From assembly GCA_029891345.1 (NCBI GenBank), contig CM057003.1:6924709-6988708 (forward strand): DNA of 64,000 nucleotides. The letters are read 5' to 3'. The notes beneath the pieces are model-generated. The model was not told where the DNA came from. It made no database searches and saw only the letters and a list, made by a program, of their open reading frames with translations. Position numbers and translations under genes: made by a program. The stretch comes from Dryococelus australis. Taxonomy: Eukaryota > Arthropoda > Insecta > Phasmatodea > Phasmatidae. This document shows, piece by piece, positions 35,376 to 47,007 of this stretch. How positions within the stretch are numbered: the first letter of the stretch is position 1; each line of letters begins with the position of its first letter.

Positions 35376-35850
35376 TGCCGTCTATTTGTCATAAACAGTT
35401 ATGACTAAAACTGATGTAAATGAAGTTAGTTATAATATTTATATGGCACATTATTTGATTTGATTACATATGATCACGTTTAATATCATGGCGATCTTTC
35501 TTGAATGAGATTTTCTTGTAAATTCTTTCTGAAGCATCCAGAATGAAAATATGCTTAAATTTTGCTTTAAAAAAAATCGATTATTTTACATTTAAAAAGT
35601 GCATTTTAGTAAAATATTTTATAATGATGGGAAATATATACATTATTCCTTCACATACATGATAAATCACACTTTTGTGACAATATTTGTTTCCGCCTAA
35701 ATGAACGAGTTCTTCGCTTCGCCTCTTCTGACGTCATAGCTCCGTCCAAAATTGCCACGTGCATTTGTTTGTGGCACGAACGCCGAAACAGCAGACAGAA
35801 CGGGGAGAATCTGCAATGAATATTTTAATTAATTAAGACACTGTACGATA

Positions 35851-36080
35851 ACGGTGCAGTACTGTGTAGTGCCGCAATGTGAAAACAAAATTACGATGAA
35901 AGGATATAATTTTATTCAAGGATATGAAAATACGTCAACAATGGTCTCGTGAAATACGCGGATGACACGTGCATTGCGAAAAATCAGCGATACAATGAGT
36001 CTTTGCTCATCACATTCCTGTAAAGAATGATTTCACGTACAGGCGTCCAGGGCGAAAAGTTAAAAAAATCTACTACAGTA
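35851..36080 (+). pseudogene. THAP-domain fossil, frameshifted
   Basis: The region encodes pieces of a THAP zinc finger, a C2CH DNA-binding domain of P-element transposases and their domesticated relatives. VQYCVVPQCENK (from 35854) carries the first Cys pair, FKDMKIRQQWSREIRG in another frame carries the conserved Trp, and LCSSH carries the final Cys and His before NDF in a third frame. The spacing between second and third Cys is about 39 residues, within the family range. The start codon position reads ACG instead of ATG. At least two frameshifts make it non-functional. No downstream catalytic domain was found. Confidence 0.65.
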
Positions 36081-36383
36081 ACAAATGCTATTTCGTTTAC
36101 ATCGCTCCAAAAGTAGAAAACGCCGAAATGTTAACTAATTTACAAGAGAGACGCTTATCTCTTTGTGTTCTAAGATTAAGTCTAAAGCAAAAATAAACAT
36201 ACTTTAAGGGAAAGAGAATAAATCTCAGTGTTACATATTTTGCCATCCAAGGCAATTTCTTGTAGAAATGAAATGCGCAACCTTTCTAACAAAACCCAGT
36301 ACGCCATGGAGATTTGCAACTTCTGTCTGAGAAGCCCACGATTCGACTCCGGGACGAAAGCATAAGCTCGACTTGTGTTAAAT

Positions 36384-36510
36384 CATAGACTTAAGATGAG
36401 GTAGACCGATTATTCGTCAGCTGCGCATGCACCCGTCATTGACCTACCCGAAACCAACACAATTGTCGAAGTCACGTGGTCAACATAAATGAACGTGTTT
36501 GTTTATATTG
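36384..36510 (+). mobile_element. Family-C (hAT-like) MITE, one end only
   Basis: Begins CATAGACTTAAGATGAGG then TAGACCG and matches one end of the copies at 38588 and 47008 (TCAGCTGCGCATGCACCC, AAGTCACGTGGTCAACA). The opposite end is missing. Confidence 0.65.
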
Positions 36511-36819
36511 TAATTATAGAAATATAAGTGTTAACTAGTGAGATGGAGTGTTGCTCCGCCACATGTTTGGGAGTTTTAAATTGTAGGTAGAGGTGTAGTG
36601 GTAATATTATGTTGCATTTCCAGCATACGTACCGATGTGCCAGAGCCTCATCTCTCATCCTCTTCATGTGTGAGCGCTCGACTCCTGCCGTCGCTTCTAC
36701 CAGCAGCACGCCAACGTTGTTAGGGTTGCAGCCCAAAATGTGGAAGAAGCCACTTGTGGAACTAAGGTAATATTGGATTTGAATGATATCACTGTACTAT
36801 TGATTATTATTGGTGGTTT

Positions 36820-37169
36820 GTAACGAGACCATGCTGAGAGTTCACGAAGCCTGGCCTGCCGAGAGGAGGGTCGCCGACCGGTATATAAGGGGCGTTGTTT
36901 CGGGAATATCGTCACCACATTTTTCGAGCTGCTGTCTTCGTACGAGGAGGTTGCTTCACGCTCTTCCGTAGACACTAAGGATTTTCAGAAGGTGGCGGGT
37001 GATACACAGTGCTGCGGTGCTATGTGCGAGCATTTATCCCTGTCCCAACGCGGAGGGAAGAAGTAAGATTTTAGTTAGAAGGGGACTGCGAGATAATATT
37101 GCCTAGCTAGAGATTAATTTTAATAGTGGTTCAAGAGGCTGACTCCACCTAACTGTGTTTCTTATAGAG
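36820..37169 (+). other. TATA-bearing stretch upstream of the gag fragment
   Basis: Contains GGTATATAAGGGGCG at about 36880-36894 and a TGTAACGAGACC start-like word at 36821. It could be a retroelement 5' region or an LTR piece, but I could not match two ends or a target duplication. Confidence 0.3.
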
Positions 37170-37279
37170 TGGAGCAGTCAGAGAGGCCAGGCCAGTTCGT
37201 GAAACACTGTATTTTTATATGCTTATTTAAGCCTGTTTCTTTTAGTATTCAATCCCCTGTAGGGGGAAGCCCTCAAACC

Positions 37280-37693
37280 ATGGAAGACTCTCAGGAGTCC
37301 ACTAACGAAGTCCGTCAGCCCGAGGAAAGAGCCGAAAAGTGCAAGAAAATCGCTGGTGCGCCTGCCCCCTCCACCACCATCGAGAGCATGGACGCCGATT
37401 CGCCGCCTGGACCGGCCAATCATGACGCACCGCACCCTCCGCCAAAACGACCAGACTTGCGGATCATTACTGTGTATCACACCAAGGAATGTAATTACGC
37501 CACTTTCTGCCTCCTCTTCCGCGCCAATCTGAAAGTAGTGCCACAAGGTGTGCATTATCAAACCAAGTCATTGGATGACTACAGGACTGTCGTACGCCTC
37601 CTGGAGACACTGAAGGTCGGCTTCAGTATTCTCATGCCCCGCAGCGAGATGCCACTCAAAGTGGCTATAAAAATTGGGCTTGGCTGTTGGGGA
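37280..37693 (+). pseudogene. Jockey-type retrotransposon ORF1 (gag), N-terminal part
   Basis: ORF1 proteins of jockey-like LINEs bind the element RNA. From the Met at 37280 there is a disordered, Pro-rich stretch (about 60 residues) and then the RNA-binding fold: GVHYQTKSLDDYRTVVRLLE, then a PLKVAIKIG strand. At 37690 the frame runs into unrelated sequence, about 560 bp long, before the next piece at 38270. The start was chosen because MEDSQES begins the retroelement-like part; the frame is open for 37 codons further upstream. Confidence 0.7.
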
Positions 37694-38269
37694 TGCGGCC
37701 GTTTGTTTTGCATCTAATTTGACGCGCTCGGACGCCGTGAGATTTTTTTTACGTTCCCAGCACCACTTTACTCGATCATATGGGATTTTTTGAGTATCAC
37801 TGGATTGCTTTTGAGATGCTCTTTCTAACCATATACGATTTCTGTATTTTGACTTGACTTTTTGACGAGTATAGGCCGAAATTGTATTAAGTTTTCTTAA
37901 TTTTTTTTACATTGAACGCATACAATTTCACCATAACCACGTCACACAAATGTTTTTATACACAAAATAGAGAGTTGTCGATTGAAACGTAAAGACGCGT
38001 CGTAACTTCTCCTAGTCGAAAGTTATACTACTCAGAAGTTATGAGAGGAACGATCTCGAAATTGCAGTGCCTCCCCTTCCCCTTTTGCCTTGCGAGGTGC
38101 TTCGCAGTCCTCACTCAACGCAACATATTCGTTGATCCTTTGGCAATCGAGTGGTGTGTTTGAATTTTGAATGTAGACGATAGATTAGTAGCTGCAATGC
38201 CAAACTGTATCCCCCGATTTTGTTATCGTCGGATTTTCTAGATTGCTTACTATGGTTGCAAATCTAAAG
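37694..38269. other. Unidentified insertion within the gag remnant
   Basis: Separates two gag pieces that are adjacent in relatives. No clear inverted ends or target duplication were seen, and no open frame. Confidence 0.45.
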
Positions 38270-38587
38270 ACGTATTCACTTCAAAATCTGGACAAGTCCC
38301 TGCTAGCGGATTTTATTCGAGAGAAGCTGCAAGCTCTGGGTTTTGAGCTTATTTCAATCTCGCTGAAGTACTTCCTTCGTGACAGGCAGTCACTCCACGT
38401 GTTTATTGTGGAGCTAACTAACAACGAGCACTCCCGCACATCGACCAGATTCGCGGCCTCTACGGACTGGTAATCAAGGTACAGGACTACCAACGTCCCG
38501 ACGGTTCTGCGCAGTGCAGTAACTTCCAGAGATTCGGCCACTCCAGCAAGGTGTCCGGCGCCGCAGCTCTCAGCCGCCTATGTTGAC
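38270..38587 (+). pseudogene. Jockey-type gag, middle part with first zinc knuckle degraded
   Basis: SLQNLDKSLLADFIREKLQA then LGFELISIS continues the RNA-binding fold. After a frameshift near 38430, VIKVQDYQRPDGSAQCSNFQ then RFGHSS is the first zinc knuckle. Its second Cys has become Phe and its last Cys Ser, so it would not bind zinc. It is cut by the MITE at 38588, whose removal joins it cleanly to 38983. Confidence 0.75.
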
Positions 38588-38974
38588 CATAAACTAAAGA
38601 TGAGGTAGACCGCTTGTTCGTCTTCTGCGCATGTACCCAACATTGATCTACCATAAAGGAGTAACACAACTGTCAAAGTCACATGGTCAACACTGATTAA
38701 CATGTTTATTTATATCTTAATTTTTAAATGACAAGCACTATTATATTAATAAAATACTTTAACCAGTATGAATTTAATCAAAAAACATTACAAATTGGTT
38801 AGATGAAGTATAAAAACATCTCAAAAGCACTTGTGTACTAAACAGTGTTCTAACTTCTAACCCAATCCACGCCGTAGTTGCTAGCTGTATTGGCAGAAAA
38901 GCAGTTCAATGTTGGGACACGGAGATTGGTTGTACGCAGCCAACGAGATCGGTCTACCTCATCTTAAGTTTATG
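38588..38974 (+). mobile_element. Family-C (hAT-like) MITE, complete, in the gag
   Basis: 387 bp, starting CATAAACTAAAGATGAGG then TAGACCG and ending CGGTCTACCTCATC then TTAAGTTTATG. It is flanked by 8-bp target duplications ATGTTGAC (38580-38587) and ATGTGGAC (38975-38982), 7 of 8 identical. Eight-bp duplications fit hAT-superfamily elements. No coding capacity. Confidence 0.9.
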
Positions 38975-38982
38975 ATGTGGAC

Positions 38983-39235
38983 AGGCCCACGGAACAGTGG
39001 ACTGCAACTTGGCGGACATAGAAGATAAGTACCTCAGGCGCTGTGTTGGTTGTGGTAGCAATCACGCAGCAAATTATAAAGGCTGCACTGCCTACACGGC
39101 AGAGAAGTGGCGCTTCCTGCCTACAGATGAGCGCGAAAAGCGACAGCAGCAGAGTAAGCTGTCTCAGCTGCCTTCCCCCTCCCCCTCCTCTCCCTCCTGG
39201 AGCACAGCGCCTAGCACATCCTGCCTCATGGGTAC
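38983..39235 (+). pseudogene. Jockey-type gag, second zinc knuckle and Ser/Pro tail
   Basis: CVGCGSNHAANYKGC keeps a C-x2-C-x3-H-x6-C knuckle intact. It is followed by a Gln/Ser/Pro-rich segment (LPSPSPSSPSWS) that stops at an AT microsatellite (39236). Confidence 0.8.
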
Positions 39236-39415
39236 AACATATATATATATATATATATATATAAATTTTCAAAATAAAAATCAAGTAAAAAAATTTGCTT
39301 TATTTGTATGATCACGTAGGGGATCAAACCCCATTACAACAATGTAGGAAAATTTAATTACTAGGCCCATAGGTAGGAGGTAGATGTTGCTTTAACCAGG
39401 TACTCCAATAGATAA
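39236..39415. mobile_element. Small AT-rich insertion in the gag
   Basis: Begins with an AT run (39236-39262) and ends near TAATTGCAGGG. It separates two parts of the same frame. Too short and featureless to classify. Confidence 0.45.
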
Positions 39416-39667
39416 TTGCAGGGAGCTACCACGAGCTTGGCTTCTAATGAACCAAGTTCTGGAACTCAAGCAGGCAAAAAAAAAGCTCATGAACAGTGGA
39501 CCACTGTTCAGGGCCGAGGCGCTCGGTGCACCCAGGTGCAAAACTTGGTGCCACAATACGCACAAGGCAACCCTGTTACTACTGCGAACAGTAATAATGC
39601 CTTAGGATATGATATGCCGCAGTCCGAGTTTGACTTTCCACCTCTGACAGAACCCTTATCGCCCTAA
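39416..39667 (+). pseudogene. Jockey-type gag, C-terminal part
   Basis: Open frame with WTTVQGRG and the ending FDFPPLTEPLSP, then a stop. The low-complexity, Gln/Pro-rich tail fits the end of ORF1. Confidence 0.55.
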
Positions 39668-40258
39668 GAGGCAATTCCACGCCCCAGCAATCTCTAATAA
39701 GGTAAAAGCGAGTCAGAATACGCGCAATAAGCAAGGCAAAGCCCCGGCCTCCCAGCGGCAAGCTTCCAATTCCCCTCCAACCGGCCCCTACGGCCGCTCA
39801 GACATGCGCGGCCAATCAGAGGACAGCTCCCGTCCCGGACCGCGCTACGGTGGCGAGCAGCGGAACTAACGTGGATACGTCGCCCGCGACTGCTTCTCCC
39901 ACTCTAAGTCCCGCAGATACAGCCTAACTGTTGAATGCCGTCAAAGCAAGCCCTATCGCGCAAAAACCCCGCCCTTGTAGATACATCACAAGCATTATTT
40001 AAGCTTCTAATCATCTGCATGTAGCCAGCCAGAGGTATTGACGACAGATGTTAGGCCTTCGTGGGATTCGCTCTCACGATGCTACCTTAGGCTGCAGATG
40101 GCTGCTAGAGGGCAGAACACTAGTCTGCCCTCTCATGGGTTTAGATTAGTAAGTAGTATTGCATATTGAATAAGAATAAGGAAACAAGAGCTGATATATC
40201 TTATTTCTCGGCACCAGGTTCCTGTTATAGCTATTAATTTAACACATTTCTCCCACAG
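39668..40258 (+). other. Degraded DNA between ORF1 and endonuclease remnants
   Basis: GC-rich to about 39960 (CGGCCGCTCAGACATGCGCG), then mixed. No reverse transcriptase motif (such as YxDD) was found here or later. Confidence 0.4.
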
Positions 40259-40309
40259 TATAGATTTTCAATCCCGGGTTATAAATACTATCGTTCAGAT
40301 AGAGGTAAT
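40259..40309 (+). pseudogene. Endonuclease remnant of a jockey-type ORF2
   Basis: YRFSIPGYKYYRSDRG is the N-terminal strand motif of APE-type endonucleases of jockey-like LINEs, which nick target DNA. Only this short piece is recognisable, and the frame decays within 40 codons. Probably the same lineage as the ORF1 fragments upstream. Confidence 0.45.
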
Positions 40310-40634
40310 TACGAGCAAGAGGAAGAGGGACGACCAGAGTGGAACATTGTCTCTGTAAGAGTGAAATTGGGACTTGGTTTTCTCGACTCTCGAGGTGGAC
40401 TTAGCTTCTGGAATAGTGTACTGCGGGGCTTTGTTTTGAGAAGGTTTGGTATTTGAGACTTAGACTTGCGGACGAATGGATCGGGAGACAGTGTAAGTAG
40501 GTAGGATGCTGGATTGAACTTACTATGTAGCGTAGGAAGAAATATCGTGGTGATCAGGGACCCTGGGATATTTTAAGAGCATGATTGAGTTGGTTTATGT
40601 GACTGATTGTGTGTGTGTTATAGCAAAAAGAGCA

Positions 40635-40860
40635 CTGTATACACCCTCTGTGGGTTTATTGGTGAGGGAAATGCCCTCGACTCTGGTGATTGTATAGCTG
40701 TGTATGTTTGTGAATATGCATGAGCGTTACCAGCACTTACGGGTGTATTGGTGAGGGAAATAACCTCGGTTCATACATATGGTTGTGTCTGAGAGAGACA
40801 GCACTATCTACGTCATCTGTAAGTGTATTGGTGAAAGCAATACCCTCGGCTGCGATGTTG
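40635..40860. repeat. Three diverged tandem units of about 80-95 bp
   Basis: GGTTTATTGGTGAGGGAAAT (about 40652), GGTGTATTGGTGAGGGAAAT (about 40742) and AGTGTATTGGTGAAAGCAAT (about 40823), each followed by (A/G)CCCTCG-like sequence. A short, old tandem array. Confidence 0.65.
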
Positions 40861-41224
40861 TGTTGGTGTGTTTTGAAAATGGTGAGTGTGTAAAAATTAA
40901 TGTGGAAATTTTTAATTGTGGTTGGGAGCTTCCTTGGTTAGAGGGCAAAAGGAATCGGTGATCTCTATCATTTGATATTAAGATATTGTTGTGTTTTTTA
41001 ATGACATGTGCTCAAACAGGATTGTATAGAGAATTATTGCATGTTTTAATTATGTTTCATGGTAAATTTATTCAAAAGATTAGTGAAAGATTGTTGATTT
41101 TTTACACAAATATTATATGTATATAAATGGAAAGGCCTTATTAGTATAAAAGAGAACTTGCTTCCAAAATTAAAAATGGGACAAAAAAAAACATATGGTT
41201 GTTGTGAAATTGTGAATACCCGCC

Positions 41225-41575
41225 TATTCTGCACAGCATTGTTGTAACTATAAGGTCAGTCTGTCTTTATAAGGCGCTTGTTCGTGTATGCTTCCCATAC
41301 CTTCCTCTTTCTTGATAGTGTGAGAGGTAGGCTGAGAGGGAAGTTGTGGTGGGGCTGTTTTGGAACCGCCACACTTGCTTAAATTTAATCTATCTGAATA
41401 ACAAACTGACCAGAGGAATTTTACAAACATCTTAAAGAACTTGTTTGCATAAATATTGTTGTAACCTCACGTCCTTTATTATAGCATCATTGGCAGAAAA
41501 ACCGTCCAAAGTTGTAACATGGAAACTAGTTCTGCGCAGACAGCGGCATCACTCTACCCCATATTCATTCTGCGT
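41225..41575 (+). mobile_element. Family-C MITE, highly diverged
   Basis: CTTGTTCGTGTATGC on the left, and TTGGCAGAAAAACCGTCCAA, CTGCGCAGACAGCGGC then CTCTACCCCAT on the right, align in order with the copy at 38588. Both ends are damaged. Confidence 0.5.
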
Positions 41576-44500
41576 GTTAATCGTTGTTTAAAGCTCTTCT
41601 TACGGAAACTCCCAGGATATATAAGGTTACCTAATCACGTAGCCAAACCGCTAGGATGGCGTCAGAAAATAATACTGCTGTAATCTGCTGAATATTTCTG
41701 AGCAACTCCTACTTACGAATAAAATCTAACAAACAATTCACGTCCGAACACTAGTTTTAAGTTTTATACTTCCGTTTCTCATGTGTATCCTTTTAAAGCA
41801 AAAGTGGTTGAAAACGGGCGTTTCCATAACTAATTTTAGATGCAAAAATGTTCGTAACAGAATATTGAAAATATTTTTAAACAAGTATGGCTCAGACGTA
41901 CATCACTCAAAACAGCATACGCACTCTACTGCGGGATAATCAACGGCTTCTTCCTAGAGCGTCGAATGACGCCAACAAGTATTCTATAACAAGAAGAAAA
42001 TGTTAGAATATATTGCGCGAAAAATGCTTACTATTTCGTAAAACCAAACACGAAGAAAGAGTTCTAAGACGGACTTCTTGTAAAGGTGAAAAATATATTT
42101 AACGGCTCATTATTACGTCTTAGCTTTTATGCCTTTGACTTACTCTAAGTAGAATAAGAAAGGGAGAGATGGTGGTCAGATAGTAAAATAAAACCAAAGC
42201 CACTAACAAAACAATTGTTTTTGTGCATGGAAAATGGTCGCCTAACAATTTCTGTAATGTACCTCAAGAGAAAAAAATAAAAAAATGTTTAATATTTCCG
42301 AATATTTTATATTAATGGCTATTAAATTCCTCGAATGGTCTCGGCGAATTTATTTTGTGGTAAGTCTTCCAAAACTGATATTTCAGAATAAACGCCATCC
42401 ATTTCAAGCCGGGTGAGATAAACTCCCAGACGTTTTTGTTTACATGATAATTTCAGAATTTAACTGAATCTTTATATAGAGGCACAAAAGTTCTAGCATT
42501 GTCTACGTAAATACCGCGAGTGCAAATGAAAAAAAATAAATACTGCAAACATACAAAATATGACTGCGAAATCTAAGATAAAATTGGCAGTTCTACACGA
42601 ACGTGGCAGTTCGAGCCAAAAAATATTTTCACCTTTTTCCCCGCGGAGATGGACACGGGGGAAAAGGATCGTTTGAACGGAAGTGCAGTGCGTTTTGGTC
42701 AAATTACGCGTTGAAATGAAAAGAGGCAGATAAAAAAGCCAGAGAATCCATTTTAGTCAAGCCACGCACACATTATAAATTTAACGTCGTGTGAAAATCT
42801 GAAAATTTAATAACGTGGTGCTTTGTTCGGTCGCCGGGACATTTTCGCGTGCACGCGCTAAAATAGTAGCTCGGGGCGTCACGCCATGTTTATGTTTATT
42901 TTCCGGGCACGTGCTCCGTGTTGTTTAATAAAATTTGCAGCCAAGCAATTAATATAACTGCCACCTTTCAATGGCACGGCCCGCAAATAGTAATTTATGT
43001 GGATGGGTTAGCCCACTCTACATGACAGTTAACATCCATTGTACATTAATACAGCGAATAAAATCGAAAAGCCATAGTGTGGGTTTGCGGGGCAATTTTT
43101 CGGGTATCGATTAATGCGGAGAAATTGTTGCTATTACTGATTTTTAGAAGTATTGACCACAATATCGTGGCAGTTCCTGTCACTAGCATAATGATGAACC
43201 TTTTATCGGCCGAAGAGTGTATGTACAGTAGAAGACTACTGGTTTTGTAATATCTGCCAAACAGCAAATGATAAAGACTCGGTACAGTATATGTCATACA
43301 TAAAGTGGTTTTAATGTAGAGTCTGTTAGCGTGAAAAGGGAGAGGATAAATGGGTTCTTCAGCAACACTTGTAAAAAAAATTGTATTCTTATATTTCTTA
43401 TTACATCAGCGTTATTATTACGAGTAAACATAAAAAGTTGTTATTGGTAATAATTTTCTCAACCGAAAAATATGACATTTGTAAAAATAAAAAAATAAAT
43501 AAAACCAAGGTTGTTTCAGAAGTTTTCGTTAATTATTACATGTTTTGGAGGAGTTAATATATGTTTATAATCTGAATTCTTCATCTTATTATAAATATTA
43601 ACCACATATCGAGAGTAATCAATCGATGGAAACAATAAATGATGCGGTACATTCATGGAACCCTATGTCTGTAAATTTTCCAGTTGCACATTATTAAAAT
43701 ATTTTTCCACAAAACATAAGACATTTGCAAGACCCTTAAGGATACTAAAGTGTATAATTTAATAGTATGTTTGGGCACTAACTTCTTCAGTAATGTATGC
43801 GCGTTATGTAGTATGTTATAAAAATTGTTTACCATGTATATACAAAAGATGGCACCATTCCCCCAGTTCATAAATCAATTGCGGTGGCACAAATGCACCC
43901 GACAACTCTCTTTATGGCAAACAAAATATTTTCACTTCAATATCCAAATGGTATAAAGTTGTTATTGAATAGGTGATGCAAAATATAGTGAGGAGCTGTT
44001 ATATTTAGTGAAGTACAATGTTATTTTCATCTAATCAAATCATAATGTCCTTGCGGTATGTTTTGTTTACAATTTTTAAACGAGCGTTATGAGAAATTTC
44101 CGTAAGAACGTAACTATTAATTGGAGTATTATCAACGATAAAATTCCTTGGCATGCATGTCATTCATTCGTGAGTGATGGTGGTGTAGGTGTGTGTGTGT
44201 GTGTGTGTGTATGTATGTGTGTGTACTGGTTAACCTCGTCTATCTTATGAAATTCCATTGTTCGCTAAATTATTTGTGCGTTTTAGTAATTATTTACTGT
44301 AATTAAAACAACGGTGTGATAATATGACGTCAACTTTCATGCTATGTAATTTTTCTATTTATTATTTGCAGTAGCTTTCCGTAGCAAATGTAAAATGCCA
44401 GCTATATTTAAGTTTTAAAACTTTCTACATAAAAGTTAATTTTCTGCAAGTTAAAATATTTATTGTTACATAGGCTACTCCCAAATAAAACACAAATCCT

Positions 44501-44751
44501 TAAAATGTCATTCTTGTTATAACATTGTGACATTTCAGTATTCAGTACATTGTAACTTTCGTGTTTACTACCCCCTCCCCCGCCCACCGCAAAACAACTG
44601 AATTAAAGTTTTAAATACTGAATATTGGAGATAGCTTGATATAGTTCGAGGCTCTTCCGGCTGGTCTGCTGGCTACCACAACCTCTAAAATCCACAGCCA
44701 TATCGTTCAAAAAGCCATCTTATCTCGTAAGATGTTCCGTTTGTTTCTTTT
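41575..44751. other. Low-repeat stretch, nothing recognised
   Basis: No gene, terminal repeats or known motifs were found. A GT microsatellite lies at 44188-44225. 42830-43025 is more GC-balanced than its neighbours (CGTGCACGCGCTAAAATAG, CCACCTTTCAATGGCACGGC). Confidence 0.4.
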
Positions 44752-45181
44752 TATAGTCCAATCGCGGTTACTTCCAACATTTCTAAAACCCTGCTCAAGT
44801 TCTATTTTCAGAATATATATTCCTCCGCCTCGTGCAAACAAAGCTCAACCTAGTATAGAATATTACACCTAAGGACAACGCACCGCATTCGTGCGCGCTT
44901 AGTGTAATAATATTTCGCATAAGAACTATTTCTTACCAGGCATTACTAACACCCTCATTATCTCATCGTATTTATGCATATTAATTATAAATGAATATTA
45001 AAATTTATAGGTAAAATATAACTAAAGTCAGTTCAACCAAACATTAATTATTTTCGTGTTAGCACAGCTACAAAACGCTTGTGATAAATTACGTATTTAG
45101 GAAACAGCCAAGCGCGTCGTACGTGGGGTGATATACAAAGGTTTGGTTAAAATAGTGTGAAGAAACTGCGAATGGACTATA
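44752..45181 (+). mobile_element. Family-B MITE, complete (reference copy)
   Basis: 430 bp. The left end is TATAGTCCAATCGCGGTTAC and the right end reads inward TATAGTCCATTCGCAGTTTC. The terminal TA on both sides suggests a TA target. Non-coding. Confidence 0.85.
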
Positions 45182-46699
45182 TTATCCATTGGTTGGAAGT
45201 ATACTTAGAAACCAGCAAGGTTACAAATTAGTACACACGGGATTCTTCCTTGTACAAAAAAGTGAACATAGAAGACAAACCATGATAGATAACATGCCAG
45301 AAAACGTGTGACCCATATACATGGCACTAGTTTGTGAGCAAGGAGAAGTGTCGAGAAAGTCTGAGGTTTCTGATATGGAAGCTCTGTCTGAAGTTGTGGG
45401 GGTAATTTGTGCGAAAACCATAGTATCAGCAATAAAGAAAATCATTAAAGAAGGAAACACCCTAGATTAATAGATATGGTAGAGCAACAATTAAAATGTA
45501 TTTTCTTCCATAACTTCATTTTCGGAGTCAATATTTAAAAACATAGCTAGTCAAGGCACAGGGAACATCTGAACAGTTATTACGAAATCCAGCTTATTTT
45601 TCTTACATAAGTTGTTTAACATGTGTAACCGTAATCAAATAATACCTAATCATTTAATAATGTCAATACCCCATGGGAAAATACAGGCATAATTGAAACC
45701 ACACAAGTTAAAAAAAAAAAATAAGTAGTCCTCTATGTCATATCTTGCATTGGATTTTTATGTTTGGCCATAAATTTTCATTACGAATATTTGTCAGAAA
45801 AATCGAAGATGGAGTGGCTAATATCCCCTTAAGATGTTAAATTATCGCCCTCAATAAATAAACAAACCACCTTACATATATATATATATGCACACACACA
45901 CACATTTGTGTACTCGTCCATGTTCAAGTCTGCAGTACCTAGTGAATCGAGGCAGTGACATAGGCTGCGAATAACAGGCCGCTCCGGCAGACGGGGTAGG
46001 AAACTACACTATTTCGAGGGGAGGGGGAAGGGAACTGGCTGTGACGTGTAAAGTCGTACATCATACCACCAACATGTGTTTTCCACCGTGAGCATCACGT
46101 GTTGCCTACCCACCAGGCCATGGCTTTGCAACCACTGTTTCTTTCGTTTGCATTTTACACGGAAACGGTGGGTCCTAGAGAGTTGCAACTGGGAGGCCTT
46201 ATTTACCAATCACGACGTCCTGATTCATCCGATGTTATCCACAATCAGTTTGACCTCACTGCGTAAATGTTGCATGCAATCAAAAGGTGGCAACCCTTAT
46301 TATTCCCCAAAACCTTGGTTTAATTAATCCGTATACCAATCTGTGTTCCTCTATCGCAAGTACTTTGCACAATACTCCACGTAATATGCTTGTCGCCCCG
46401 GCCTTACGGGCTTCTAAAGGCCGTATTATTTGAAATGGACAATAGGGGTCCTATGCCATTCTTTTTTTCCGATCACGAATTACATCCCCGAGTTTGTACA
46501 TATGTTTCCAAAACAGTTATATCTTGATCAAAAGCATCCGAACACCCATGCGAAACTGTTCTATAAGCGTCCTTCGGATGGGATATACGATCCACTAGTG
46601 TACATAATAATAAGTTGGAGCACCCTTGGTTTCAGCCCTATACCTACGGGGTTGGCTGCCAACACGGTAACTGAACATTTCGGGTGGAATGGCTGGCCA
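45182..46699. other. Unassigned stretch
   Basis: A short AT then AC microsatellite lies at about 45876-45903. Frames such as 46430-46750 have no recognisable domain. Confidence 0.35.
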
Positions 46700-47007
46700 T
46701 TATTCTGCAGCACTGAAGCAAGTGTAAGGAACGTGGGTCGTTGGTGTTAGGTGCGTAGACACGATTATAATCCTTTCCAAAAATATGCGACGAAATTGAG
46801 ATCGGACCTCTGGGCTGGCCAGACTATTCCCGGGACCCTTTTGTCCACAAACCACTCGCAAACAGACCCGTGGTTTATGGCTCGGAGCTTTGTCACGCTG
46901 GAACACACAGTATCATTTCCGAACCGGTCTTCTACCGCGGACAACACGCAGCCGGTCAGAATGACCTCGCGGCCTTCCGCCTTTAACGTGACCTGTAGTA
47001 TCACGAG
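46700..47007 (-). pseudogene. Tc1/mariner-type transposase fossil, frameshifted
   Basis: On the minus strand one frame reads MFQRDKAPSHKPRVC, the second-Asp region (46874-46906). Another frame reads CEWFVDKRVPGIVWPAQRSD then LNFVAYFWKGL, matching the Tc1-type WPAQSPDLNPIE..W block but with the catalytic Glu replaced. A frameshift separates the two. The gene is cut at 47007 by the family-C element, so its upstream part should continue at 48247-48460, where I see only weak resemblance. It is not the same family as the copies at 7930 and 18574. Confidence 0.6.

Noticed and set aside
36503..36736. hAT transposase C-terminal peptide (ATAGVERSHMKRMRDEAL)
   Set aside because: It faintly resembles the hAT dimerisation motif, but the match is short and lacks the conserved downstream residues; too weak to call.
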